Shown here in pieces: positions 7,710-14,811 of a stretch of DNA of 64,000 nt. Every line of letters begins with the position of its first letter. Within the stretch, counting starts at the first letter, position 1. The stretch comes from Streptomyces brasiliensis (GTDB taxonomy: Bacteria; Actinomycetota; Actinomycetes; Streptomycetales; Streptomycetaceae). The notes under the pieces are model-generated. The model saw nothing but the letters and a program-made list of their open reading frames with translations. It was not told the origin of the DNA and did not search any database. The position numbers were made by a program, and so were the translations under genes. The stretch spans positions 1 through 64,000 of the forward strand of contig NZ_BMQA01000029.1 of the NCBI RefSeq assembly GCF_014647875.1. The letters are read 5' to 3'.

Positions 7710-9221
7710 ATGACCAGGACGTTGAACACGAAACGTGGGCACACATCCCGCAGCGGGCCGACGCCCGTCACCGACGCCTGGTGGCACCGACTGCGGGACG
7801 GCGGGACCGCAGCGGTCGCGGGAGCCTTCACCCTCGCCCAGCTCGCGCTCGTCCGGCCCGGCATGGGGCTGGGTTGGGACGAGTCGGTGTACGTCAGCCA
7901 GGTCAGCGCGCATGCCCCGGCGGCGTTCTTCAGCGCGCCACGGGCCCGCGGCGTCCCACTGCTGGTGGCACCGGTCGCTTCCTGGTCGTCGTCCACTCCG
8001 CTGCTGCGGATCTATCTGGCCCTGCTGTCCGGGTTGGCATTGTTTCTTGCCCTTCGCGCCTGGCACGGCCTGTTCTCCTCACGCGTTCTTGCCCTCGGCG
8101 GCGCGCTGTTCGCGTCGCTGTGGGTGACGCTCTTCTACGGCCCGCAGGCCATGCCCAACTTCTGGGTCGCGGTCGGTGCGCTCGCCGGTGTCGGCTGCTT
8201 CCTGCGGGCCCAGGCGGACCGGGCGCGGCGCGGTCCGGTGTGGGGGCTGGCGGCGAGCGGGGCGCTGATGGCGCTGATGCGGCCGATGGACGCGGTCTAT
8301 GTGTGCCTGCCGTTGCTGGCCGCGCTGGTGGTCGTACGACGGTGGTGGCACTGGCAGTTGCTGGTCGCGCTCGCGGCGGGGCTGGTGGCCGGGGTGGGCG
8401 AGTGGGTGGTCGAGGCGTACGTCAGTCATGGCGGTCTGGTCCAGCGATTGGCCGACGGCTCCCGGATCCAGGGCGGCTTGGGCTGGAACCTGGCCGTCGA
8501 TGACCAGATGCGGAGCCTTGCCGGCCGCACGCTGTGCCGTCCGTGCGGCGGCGCGATGCCGAATCCGGCGGTGTTCGCCTGGTGGTTCGCGCTCCCGGTG
8601 CTCGCGGTGCTCGCGCTGGTGATTGCGGCCCGGGCCGGGCGCACGGCCCGCACGCTGGTGCCGCTGGCCTGCGCCGCCACGGCCGCCTTTCCGTACCTTT
8701 TCATGATCGGCTACGCCGCTCCCCGCTTCCTGCTCCCGGCCTACGCGTTGCTTGCGATCCCTGTCGCGGATGCCCTCGTGTACCTGGTCACCGCGGCGCC
8801 CCGCGCCTGGCGTGCGGCGGCCGTGACGCTGGTGGCACTCGGGCTCGCCGGGCATCTGGCCGTCCAGTTCGCGGTGCTGGAGCACACGGTGCGGGGGAGC
8901 ACCGCCGCGCACCAGGGCTGGGCGCGTACGGCGGCGGCGCTGCACCGCCTGGGAGTTCGGCCGCCGTGCCTGGTGACCGGCGACAACGGCCCTCCGGTCG
9001 CCTTCTACGCCGGATGCGCCTCCGTCGACACCGGCGGCCACAACGCGAACACCACGGCTGCTGCCCTCACCCGGACGGCCCAGCGGACACCGGTGGCGAT
9101 CCTGACCGCCGACACGAGCGCTCCGCCCTCCTACGCCCGCACCTGGACGTCCGTCCGGCAGGAAGGACTGCTCATCTACCTGTCCCCCGCGGTCACGAGG
9201 ACGTCGGCGCATGAGTCCTGA
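7710..9221 (+). CDS. Polytopic membrane protein, GT-C glycosyltransferase-like
   Basis: A 503-residue protein with about 10-11 predicted membrane helices. GAAGGG lies 8 nt upstream of ATG 7710. An N-terminal cytoplasmic stretch (~35 residues) precedes helix 1. The first outer loop carries GLGWDESVYVSQV, matching the acidic DE motif that lipid-sugar-dependent GT-C enzymes (ArnT/PMT-like) place after helix 1. The C-terminal ~120 residues form a soluble extracytoplasmic domain (PPCLVTGDNGPPVAFYAGC to the end). Such proteins transfer a sugar from polyprenyl phosphate to a wall polymer or protein. Expression is probably set by the twin palindromes upstream. The acceptor is unknown, and a non-catalytic membrane role is possible. 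Confidence 0.65.
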   Translation: MTRTLNTKRGHTSRSGPTPVTDAWWHRLRDGGTAAVAGAFTLAQLALVRPGMGLGWDESVYVSQVSAHAPAAFFSAPRARGVPLLVAPVASWSSSTPLLRIYLALLSGLALFLALRAWHGLFSSRVLALGGALFASLWVTLFYGPQAMPNFWVAVGALAGVGCFLRAQADRARRGPVWGLAASGALMALMRPMDAVYVCLPLLAALVVVRRWWHWQLLVALAAGLVAGVGEWVVEAYVSHGGLVQRLADGSRIQGGLGWNLAVDDQMRSLAGRTLCRPCGGAMPNPAVFAWWFALPVLAVLALVIAARAGRTARTLVPLACAATAAFPYLFMIGYAAPRFLLPAYALLAIPVADALVYLVTAAPRAWRAAAVTLVALGLAGHLAVQFAVLEHTVRGSTAAHQGWARTAAALHRLGVRPPCLVTGDNGPPVAFYAGCASVDTGGHNANTTAAALTRTAQRTPVAILTADTSAPPSYARTWTSVRQEGLLIYLSPAVTRTSAHES

Positions 9222-10012
9222 TGATCTGCGGGAACTGAGGCTCGGCCCCGCCGTAGTGACGCCGCGCCCCCGATGCGGTGTGGCCCGGTGGATCAGCCGG
9301 TCCGAGGGGTGCGGCGACCCGGCTGCGCGCGTCCCGCTGCGGGCTTGGTCGGCCAGCACGGTGGGTGTTCTCGTCATCGGTGTGATCGTCTCCCGATGGT
9401 CCTCCATCGTGTCGGGAGCCGTACGGCTTGGCTTCGCGGACCCCGGCTGGCTTCCGGTGGCGGCTGGGGCGACCGCGATGACGTGACGTGGGTGTGCTCG
9501 GCGGTGGCCCTGCAGGGCGCGGTGCCTGACCGGCTTCCCCACGGGAGGCTGGTCGCGGCGCAGTTCGCCGCCTCCGCCGCCGACCACGTCCTGCCCACCG
9601 GCGTGGTCAACGGGCGTTTTCCGTCGACTGCGGGCTGTCCACGGGCGGGTGTGCGGCGGCCCTGGCGCTGAGGGCGCTCGTCGCAGGTGTGGTGCGGTTG
9701 GCGCCGGCTGTCTTACCCGTGTTCGCCTCGGCCGGTGTACTGAGCCTTCCGCACCGTGTGTTGGCGCCGTCCGGCCCGCTGTTGTGGGGCGCGGTGGTGG
9801 TCGGCGGGTTGTTCGGGCCGGTCCTGGCGACACCGGGGCGGGCGCGGGTCTCGCGGGTGCGGGCGGCCGCTGCCGGACACGCGCGCGTCGTGCACGCCGG
9901 CGCGGCCAGGGCGGGCGCGCTGTGGAGCGGGGCCCTGGGATTCGTCTGCCTGCACACCGCGGTGGTCGTCGCGGCCGTACGGGCACTGAACGTGCCGGCC
10001 TGGAGACGGTAG
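9211..10012 (+). pseudogene. Frameshifted flippase-like (UPF0104 / LPG-synthase TM region) gene
   Basis: Three successive frames together resemble one UPF0104-type integral membrane protein. Frame 1 (9211-9486) gives STVGVLVIGVIVSRWSSIVS and GWLPVAAGATAMT-stop. Frame 3 (about 9484-9620) gives SAVALQGAVPDRLPHGRLVA, AQFAASAADHVLPTGVV, matching the family's second conserved block. Frame 2 (about 9629-10012) gives CAAALALRALVAGVVRLAPA and, after two further hydrophobic stretches, ends ALNVPAWRR-stop. Two frame changes are needed. The first segment overlaps the end of the preceding membrane-protein gene by 11 nt, so the pair was probably an operon. If only the last segment is translated (GTG 9689) it would be a 107-residue membrane peptide. 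Confidence 0.5.
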
Positions 10013-10228
10013 GCCTCGCGGGTGTGGAAGTCCACGGCCGTACGCACCCCTGGCGCCGCAGCGGTCGCGTCCCTGCCGGCGAAGCTCATTCGTCCTTCCC
10101 GACCCGACAGCGCCACAGCCGCGACGCCAGACACCGTGGGCAACGCCAGACGTCCCAGACACCCGAACGCCAAGCCACGTCCGGCAGTTGGGAAAGCCGG
10201 CGGCATCCCGATCCCGGAGGGCCCCGGC

Positions 10229-11200
10229 TTACGAGTCCGTGACGCCGTCGCGAAGTGCCGGCGCAGCGGGATGGGCGTCCGTATCGGCCGGCCGGTGAGC
10301 GGCGTGGGCAGGACGGACCGAGGCGAAGGCTGTCGCAAGTTGGTCGAGCAGGGGAGCTGTGCAGGGGTGGGGGCCGCGACCTGGCGTGATCGTGTGGATG
10401 CCGCGGGTCGGGGGATCGACGAGGCTCACCGTGGTGACATCGGGCCGCAGCGCGCGCGTCAGCACCCCGGGTATCAGCGCGATGGCATGGCCGGTTGCGA
10501 CCAGGGCCAGCTTGCCGGGCAGATCGGCCGCGGTGAGGTCGATGCGGGCGCTGACCCCGGCGCGGGCGGCGTGCTGCCGCAGGAGTGCCGCTGAGCCGTC
10601 GTTGTCCTCGGCCCAGGTCTGGTCGGCCAGCGTCTGCATGTGTACCGGGCCGCGCCCGGCCTGTGGATGGTCCACGGGCAGCGCGACGACCATGTCGTCC
10701 AGCCCGAGGAACCGGCGTTCGACCCGCGGGTCATGGGGCAGTCCTGGCGGTGCATCAGTCACGACGGCGATGTCGAGCTCGCCGACGAGCACACGATGGT
10801 GCAGTTGCGTACTCAGGCCGGGGAAGAGGCTCCACCGGACGGATCCGGCTTGCTTCAGCAAGGAACGAATGGCCTCGGGGACGATCCCTGCGGCAAGAGA
10901 GGGTGTCGCGCCGACGGCCAGCGGCCGGTCGAACGCCCCGTCGCCGGCCTCCCGCGCCGCGCGAACGGCGCGGTCGGCCTCGTTGAGCGTGGCCAGAGCG
11001 TGGTGCCGGAACACCTGGCCGGCAGGCGTCGGACGCACACCGCGCGCATGGCGCTCCACCAGAGGCACGCCGAGCTGCCGTTCCAGCCCGGCGATCTGCC
11101 GGGAGACGGCCGACTGCGTGTGATGGAGCTCGGCGGCCGCCGCCGACAGCGACCCGAGCCGGCACACGGTCACGAAGGTCCGCCACACCGTCAGTTCCAT
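10229..11200 (-). CDS. LysR-family transcriptional regulator
   Basis: A 323-residue protein from ATG 11200. Residues 1-60 are the winged HTH (MELTVWRTFVTVCRLGSLSA, AAELHHTQSAVSRQIAGLER, RGVRPTPAGQVF). The remainder is the two-lobed periplasmic-binding-like effector domain (RPLAVGATPSLAAGIVPEAI, GELDIAVVTDAPP). An in-frame extension to 11413 is Arg/Pro-rich and not needed. It lies divergent from the dehydrogenase fusion gene at 11296 with only 95 bp between, the classic LysR arrangement, so it most likely controls that gene and itself. Effector unknown. The last ~25 residues are an Ala/His/Pro-rich tail. Confidence 0.92.
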   Translation of the reverse strand: MELTVWRTFVTVCRLGSLSAAAAELHHTQSAVSRQIAGLERQLGVPLVERHARGVRPTPAGQVFRHHALATLNEADRAVRAAREAGDGAFDRPLAVGATPSLAAGIVPEAIRSLLKQAGSVRWSLFPGLSTQLHHRVLVGELDIAVVTDAPPGLPHDPRVERRFLGLDDMVVALPVDHPQAGRGPVHMQTLADQTWAEDNDGSAALLRQHAARAGVSARIDLTAADLPGKLALVATGHAIALIPGVLTRALRPDVTTVSLVDPPTRGIHTITPGRGPHPCTAPLLDQLATAFASVRPAHAAHRPADTDAHPAAPALRDGVTDS

Positions 11201-11245
11201 GGCGCCAGTATGCCCGACCGGTATGCGAGTTCCGCAGGGCTGGCC

Positions 11246-11285
11246 TGCGAAATCTGCGCTTGTCGCAGTCCTCGTGGTGCACCAC
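11246..11285. promoter_or_regulatory. Candidate LysR-type operator region
   Basis: TGCGA (11246-11250) and TCGCA (11263-11267) form an inverted repeat with a 12-nt gap, close to the T-N11-A pattern LysR proteins use. A perfect 12-bp palindrome GTGGTGCACCAC (11274-11285) follows, ending 10 nt before the ATG at 11296. Confidence 0.4.
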
Positions 11286-11295
11286 TCTGGTGCGC

Positions 11296-12453
11296 ATGAC
11301 CACACCGCACACGATCGCCGTCCTCGGCCTGGGGCGCATGGGCGAGGCGATCGCGACACGACTGGCCACCCAGGGCTGGGACGTCGTCGGCTGGACACGC
11401 TCCGGGCGCACATCAGGCGCCGTCAAGACGACCGGCGATCCGAACGACGCCGTGGCGAACGCCGACCTCGTGCTCCTGGCGCTGTTCGACGGCCCGGCCT
11501 GCCAGCAGGTCCTCGACGACGTCCGTGACTCGCTGCGAACGGACACGATCGTGCTGAACACCAGCACCATCGCCCCCGCCGAAGCGTCGAACCTGGCCCG
11601 GCAACTCGGCCCGGCCTACGTCCACGCGCCTGTACTCGGCTCTGTGCCGACCGCTGCCGCCGGCGCTCTGCAGATCCTCGCCTCCGCAGATCAAGATGCG
11701 CTCGACCGAGCGCGGCCCGTTCTGGAAGCACTGGGCACCGTCCGGCACGTCGATGACGCCGCCACAGCCGCCGCGCTCAAGCTGATCGCCAACAACAGCC
11801 TCACCGGAGCCGTCCTCGCGCTGCGCGATGCACTACGGCAAGCCGACGCCCTCGACCTGCCCCGTGCCCAGGTACTGGACGTTCTCGAACTCGGCCAGCT
11901 CGGCGGGCTCGTGACCCGCAAACGCCCCTTCCTCACCAACCAGCAGGGAACTGCCACGGCCGAATTCACCATCGGCGCGCTGACCAAGGACATGGCTCTG
12001 CTGGCCGCCGTGTCCAACACCCCCCTGCGCAGCGCAGCCGGCCTGGCCGACACGCCTGCCGGCTCTGAAGCCGACATCGCCGTTGCCGCCACGGCGCCGG
12101 CCGTGGAAGGCGCCGTACTCGAACCACTCCGCGCCTACATCCGCGGACACGCCACCGGCGACCCCACCCACTTCCGCGACGCGTTCCTTCCCACCGCCCA
12201 CATCGAGGGACTTCGCGACGGCGCATTCGTCTCGTGGCCCCTGGACGAGTACTGCGCTCTCTTCCCCGGTCGACCGGCCCCGGACGAACCGACGCGATCC
12301 CGCCGCATCGACACCATCGACGTCCACGGCACCATCGCGACCGCAACCATGACGCTCTCGCACGGCGCAGACACGTTCACCGACATCTTCCTGCTGGTCC
12401 GCGTCGATGACAGTTGGCGCATCGCCAACAAGGCTTATTACCGACATCCTTGA
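11296..12453 (+). CDS. NAD(P)-binding beta-hydroxyacid dehydrogenase fused to an NTF2-like domain
   Basis: A 385-residue two-domain protein. I start it at ATG 11296 because the Rossmann fold begins at once (TIAVLGLGRMGEAIATRLAT, GxGxMG loop at residues 11-16). Residues 1-~255 match the 3-hydroxyisobutyrate/6-phosphogluconate dehydrogenase superfamily, including the STIAPAEASNLA substrate loop and the catalytic-Lys helix ALKLIANNSL. Residues ~265-385 form a separate NTF2/lumazine-binding-like domain (AVLEPLRAYIRGHATGDPTH to DDSWRIANKAYYRHP), usually a stand-alone protein in actinobacteria. This fusion is unusual. It probably reduces or oxidises a small hydroxyacid or imine, with the second domain binding a related ligand. 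The divergent LysR gene likely regulates it. Confidence 0.85.
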   Translation: MTTPHTIAVLGLGRMGEAIATRLATQGWDVVGWTRSGRTSGAVKTTGDPNDAVANADLVLLALFDGPACQQVLDDVRDSLRTDTIVLNTSTIAPAEASNLARQLGPAYVHAPVLGSVPTAAAGALQILASADQDALDRARPVLEALGTVRHVDDAATAAALKLIANNSLTGAVLALRDALRQADALDLPRAQVLDVLELGQLGGLVTRKRPFLTNQQGTATAEFTIGALTKDMALLAAVSNTPLRSAAGLADTPAGSEADIAVAATAPAVEGAVLEPLRAYIRGHATGDPTHFRDAFLPTAHIEGLRDGAFVSWPLDEYCALFPGRPAPDEPTRSRRIDTIDVHGTIATATMTLSHGADTFTDIFLLVRVDDSWRIANKAYYRHP

Positions 12454-12516
12454 GGAGCCGGGGAACGACCACTACGTGAACGGGGAACGATCTTCAGCGA
12501 GTCGCGAAGGCGCTGG

Positions 12517-12723
12517 TCAGCCGTAGACGGTGGGCTCGACGCCGTCGTCCGGCTGCGGTGTGCCGAGAGGCGCACTCACTCGGAACGCACCTTTCCGGAG
12601 GCCGGCTGTGCAGGCCGCGCACGTCACCGGACGGCCCACAGCAGTGTGGTGTCGGCGCGAGGGCGGCCGGTAAGCACCCGACCAGAGCGGTGAATACGGC
12701 AGAAGGGGGTCCCCGGGCTTCAT
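12517..12723 (-). CDS. Small hypothetical protein coupled to the methyltransferase gene
   Basis: A 68-residue frame starting at ATG 12723, whose A overlaps the TGA of the methyltransferase gene (TGATG), an arrangement typical of translational coupling. The sequence (MKPGDPLLPYSPLWSGAYRP, then PVTCAACTAGLRKGAF) has one CxxC pair that could bind metal and no membrane segment. No family is recognised. Support is the coupling and codon bias only. Confidence 0.35.
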   Translation of the reverse strand: MKPGDPLLPYSPLWSGAYRPPSRRHHTAVGRPVTCAACTAGLRKGAFRVSAPLGTPQPDDGVEPTVYG

Positions 12724-13508
12724 CACCGGGGTGTTGCCACGTGCATGACGCGGATCTTCGACTGGCCGTGCGGGCGCTGTTCCCAGTCGTCCATGAAACG
12801 GGCGGTCAGGCCGTGCCGTTCGGCCAGCGAGATGAGGGTCTCGGTGCGGTAGTAGAAGTCCTCGCGGAGCACGTGGTGTTCGGAGCCCTCGGTGCGGTCG
12901 AAGGTGAAGTCGAAGAAGCCGCCCGGCGCCAGCACCCTCCCGACGTTGGCCAGGCACTCGTCGATCACCTGCAGCGGCGAATGCGAGAAGACGCTGTGGG
13001 CGTGCACCACGGTGAACCAGCGCGAGGGCAGGAAGCCGAGCGTCAGATTCTCGACGAGGGCGAGGTGGGCGAGGCGGTCCTGCAGGCCGTGGCGGACGAG
13101 GGTGCGCTGTGCCTCGACGAGGATGTCCGGCGAGATGTCGATCCCGTAGTAGTGGCCGGGCTCGAGGTAGTCGATGAACCGCCACCCCGCGCGCAGGTTC
13201 CCGCAGCCGATCTCCAGCATCCGGTCGTGCGGCTTCAGGCCGTGTTCGATCAGGTAGTCGAACTGCATCGCCCCGAGTGCCAGCCAGCGGGCCTGCGAGC
13301 TGCTGCCGACGGCCAGCTCGGGGCTGCGCGCGGTGTCGCAGGCCATGACGGCGCGGTAGTACGCGACGTGGTCGCGGTGGCGCAGGCGCAGCCAGGTGTC
13401 CCGCGCGGCGCGGTGCAGGAAGGGGCGGATCCATCCGGGGTGCTGCAGGGCGTAGCGGACCTTATGCCGCAGAGACGACCGGTTCTTCGACAGTTCGGGC
13501 TTCGGCAT
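12723..13508 (-). CDS. Class I SAM-dependent methyltransferase
   Basis: A 261-residue cytosolic enzyme from ATG 13508, with CGGAG 6 nt upstream. The SAM-binding motif I is DRMLEIGCGNLRAG at about residues 95-108. Motif II is the acidic end of the next strand (HYYGIDISPDI), and the post-I region VVHAHSVFSHSPLQVIDECL includes the substrate-gating stretch. The N-terminal ~75 residues (basic, HKVRYALQHPGWIRPFLHRA) resemble the cap of methyltransferases acting on sugars or lipids in cell-surface gene sets. Followed by a coupled 68-residue frame. The substrate is not deducible. Confidence 0.88.
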   Translation of the reverse strand: MPKPELSKNRSSLRHKVRYALQHPGWIRPFLHRAARDTWLRLRHRDHVAYYRAVMACDTARSPELAVGSSSQARWLALGAMQFDYLIEHGLKPHDRMLEIGCGNLRAGWRFIDYLEPGHYYGIDISPDILVEAQRTLVRHGLQDRLAHLALVENLTLGFLPSRWFTVVHAHSVFSHSPLQVIDECLANVGRVLAPGGFFDFTFDRTEGSEHHVLREDFYYRTETLISLAERHGLTARFMDDWEQRPHGQSKIRVMHVATPR

Positions 13509-13658
13509 GGCTGGCTCCGTGATCCGCGACAGCCCCCGCCGGGCAGCGTAGCCCGCACGGCGCGGTGTGGCCCCCGCGCACAGTGGCGTGTCCGGGCGGG
13601 GCGGGGATGTCCGCCGGAGCGGTCCCCGCCCGGTGCGTCGTACGCGGGTGCTCTGCCG

Positions 13659-13995
13659 TCAGTCCTCGTCGTTGTCGCCGGAGGTGCTGCTGCCGTCGAC
13701 CTTGGCGAGGGCCGCGTCGACGGCGTCGGCCAGCTCGGTCCTGGCGGACCTGGCCAGGGCCGCGTCGCCGCCGCGGTCGTCGAAGTCATTGTCCTGGTCG
13801 GCCTTGGCCGCGGTGCCTTGCCGTCGGTGGCGTCGACGGTGACCTCGTGTGGCGGCCACCGGGGTGCCGTCGTGGTCGCCCTCCTCGGCGAAGGAGGAGG
13901 CGGTCGCGGCCGGCGCCGCCGAGGACCACGGTGGCCGCAAGCACGCCGCCGACGGTGCGACTGCGGCCGGTCAGACTGCGCTTGAGGGACTTTAT
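13659..13995 (-). pseudogene. Decayed PepSY-domain exported protein
   Basis: Pieces of one protein lie in different reverse frames: KSLKRSLTGRSRTVGGVLAA (signal peptide), then SFAEEGDHDGTPVAAT, then EVTVDATDGKA (the PepSY beta-hairpin motif), then AAKADQDNDFDDRGGDAALA, ending KVDGSSTSGDNDED-stop. At least three frame changes are required. The natural start appears mutated: ATA AAG at 13995 stands where ATG AAG would be expected, with a purine-rich AGGGGCG upstream. PepSY proteins are secreted or membrane-attached protease inhibitors or regulators; this copy cannot be made. Confidence 0.6.
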
Positions 13996-14231
13996 GAGGA
14001 CGCCCCTTCTGTCTGGTCTGTCTGGGTGACGGTGCTGTCCTGAGGCGAACCACCATGGGGAATGCTCCTGAAGCCCGCTGAAACTTCCTGGCCCGCCGCA
14101 CATGGGCCGCGGCGCTATGGAGGCGCAGTAGTTCGGCCACTCCTGAGGATGTAGGTGCGGGCTGCCGGATCGCTGGTCGCGGACAGGCGCACCCGGCGGG
14201 CCTCGCGAGTGGCGAGTCCGTAGCGGGTTGC

Positions 14232-14597
14232 TCAGGACGGATACGGGTCGTAGCAGTCCAGGGCAGGATGGTAGAGCACGTGCCAAGTGCGGTTCTCGAT
14301 GACACCGCTCTGCGGCAGGCCGTGGCAGCCTTGGATCCACTCGATCTTCTTCAGCATGGTGGAGCCGAACACCCCGTCGAGGGCCAGCTTGGGCGGCTGG
14401 CCTCCCCAGATGTTGCTCAGGCACTGGGCCTGCTTGACGGCCGTGCCGGTGTCACCGTACGTAAGCGTGGGTCGAGACGTCGGTGATGTGTGGGAACAGT
14501 CGCCGGGGGCGGCCAGGGCGGGATGTGGCGATACCAGGCCCAGCGTTGCGGCTGTGCACAGTCCTGCCCCCAAGGTGAGCAATCTGCGCTGTCTCAT
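14232..14597 (-). CDS. Secreted peptidoglycan-binding protein (PGB_1 domain)
   Basis: A 121-residue protein from ATG 14597 with a strong AAAGGAG site 5 nt upstream. Residues 1-30 are a Sec signal peptide (MRQRRLLTLGAGLCTAATLG, cleavage after ALA). The mature part is one PGB_1-type three-helix repeat (PTLTYGDTGTAVKQAQCLSN to LDGVFGSTMLKKIEWIQGCH), with two Cys likely to form a disulfide, then a short aromatic tail (YHPALDCYDPYPS). It has no catalytic domain, so it probably just binds wall peptidoglycan or acts as a small inhibitor or adaptor. No operon partner is evident. Confidence 0.85.
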   Translation of the reverse strand: MRQRRLLTLGAGLCTAATLGLVSPHPALAAPGDCSHTSPTSRPTLTYGDTGTAVKQAQCLSNIWGGQPPKLALDGVFGSTMLKKIEWIQGCHGLPQSGVIENRTWHVLYHPALDCYDPYPS

Positions 14598-14811
14598 GCC
14601 GCTCCTTTCGGTCTGGCCTCTTGCCGGCGAGGCTCGCGTCCGGAGGCTGGTGATTCCTCATCATGCCCACCATGAACCAACGACCGCGAGTTTCGAGCCT
14701 CACGCATGGTGAGCAAGGAGCCGAGGAGCGGTGGCGGCTTCCCCTGGCCCGGGCGGTCAGTGCAGGCGCGGGGCCTCGCGGATCGGGGTGAACAGGTCGG
14801 TCTGCCTGGTG

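Noticed and set aside
8079..10338. Reverse frames of 635 and 243 codons
   Set aside because: Antisense to the GT-C-like protein and the flippase-like remnant; Pro/Arg/Ala-rich with no start context.
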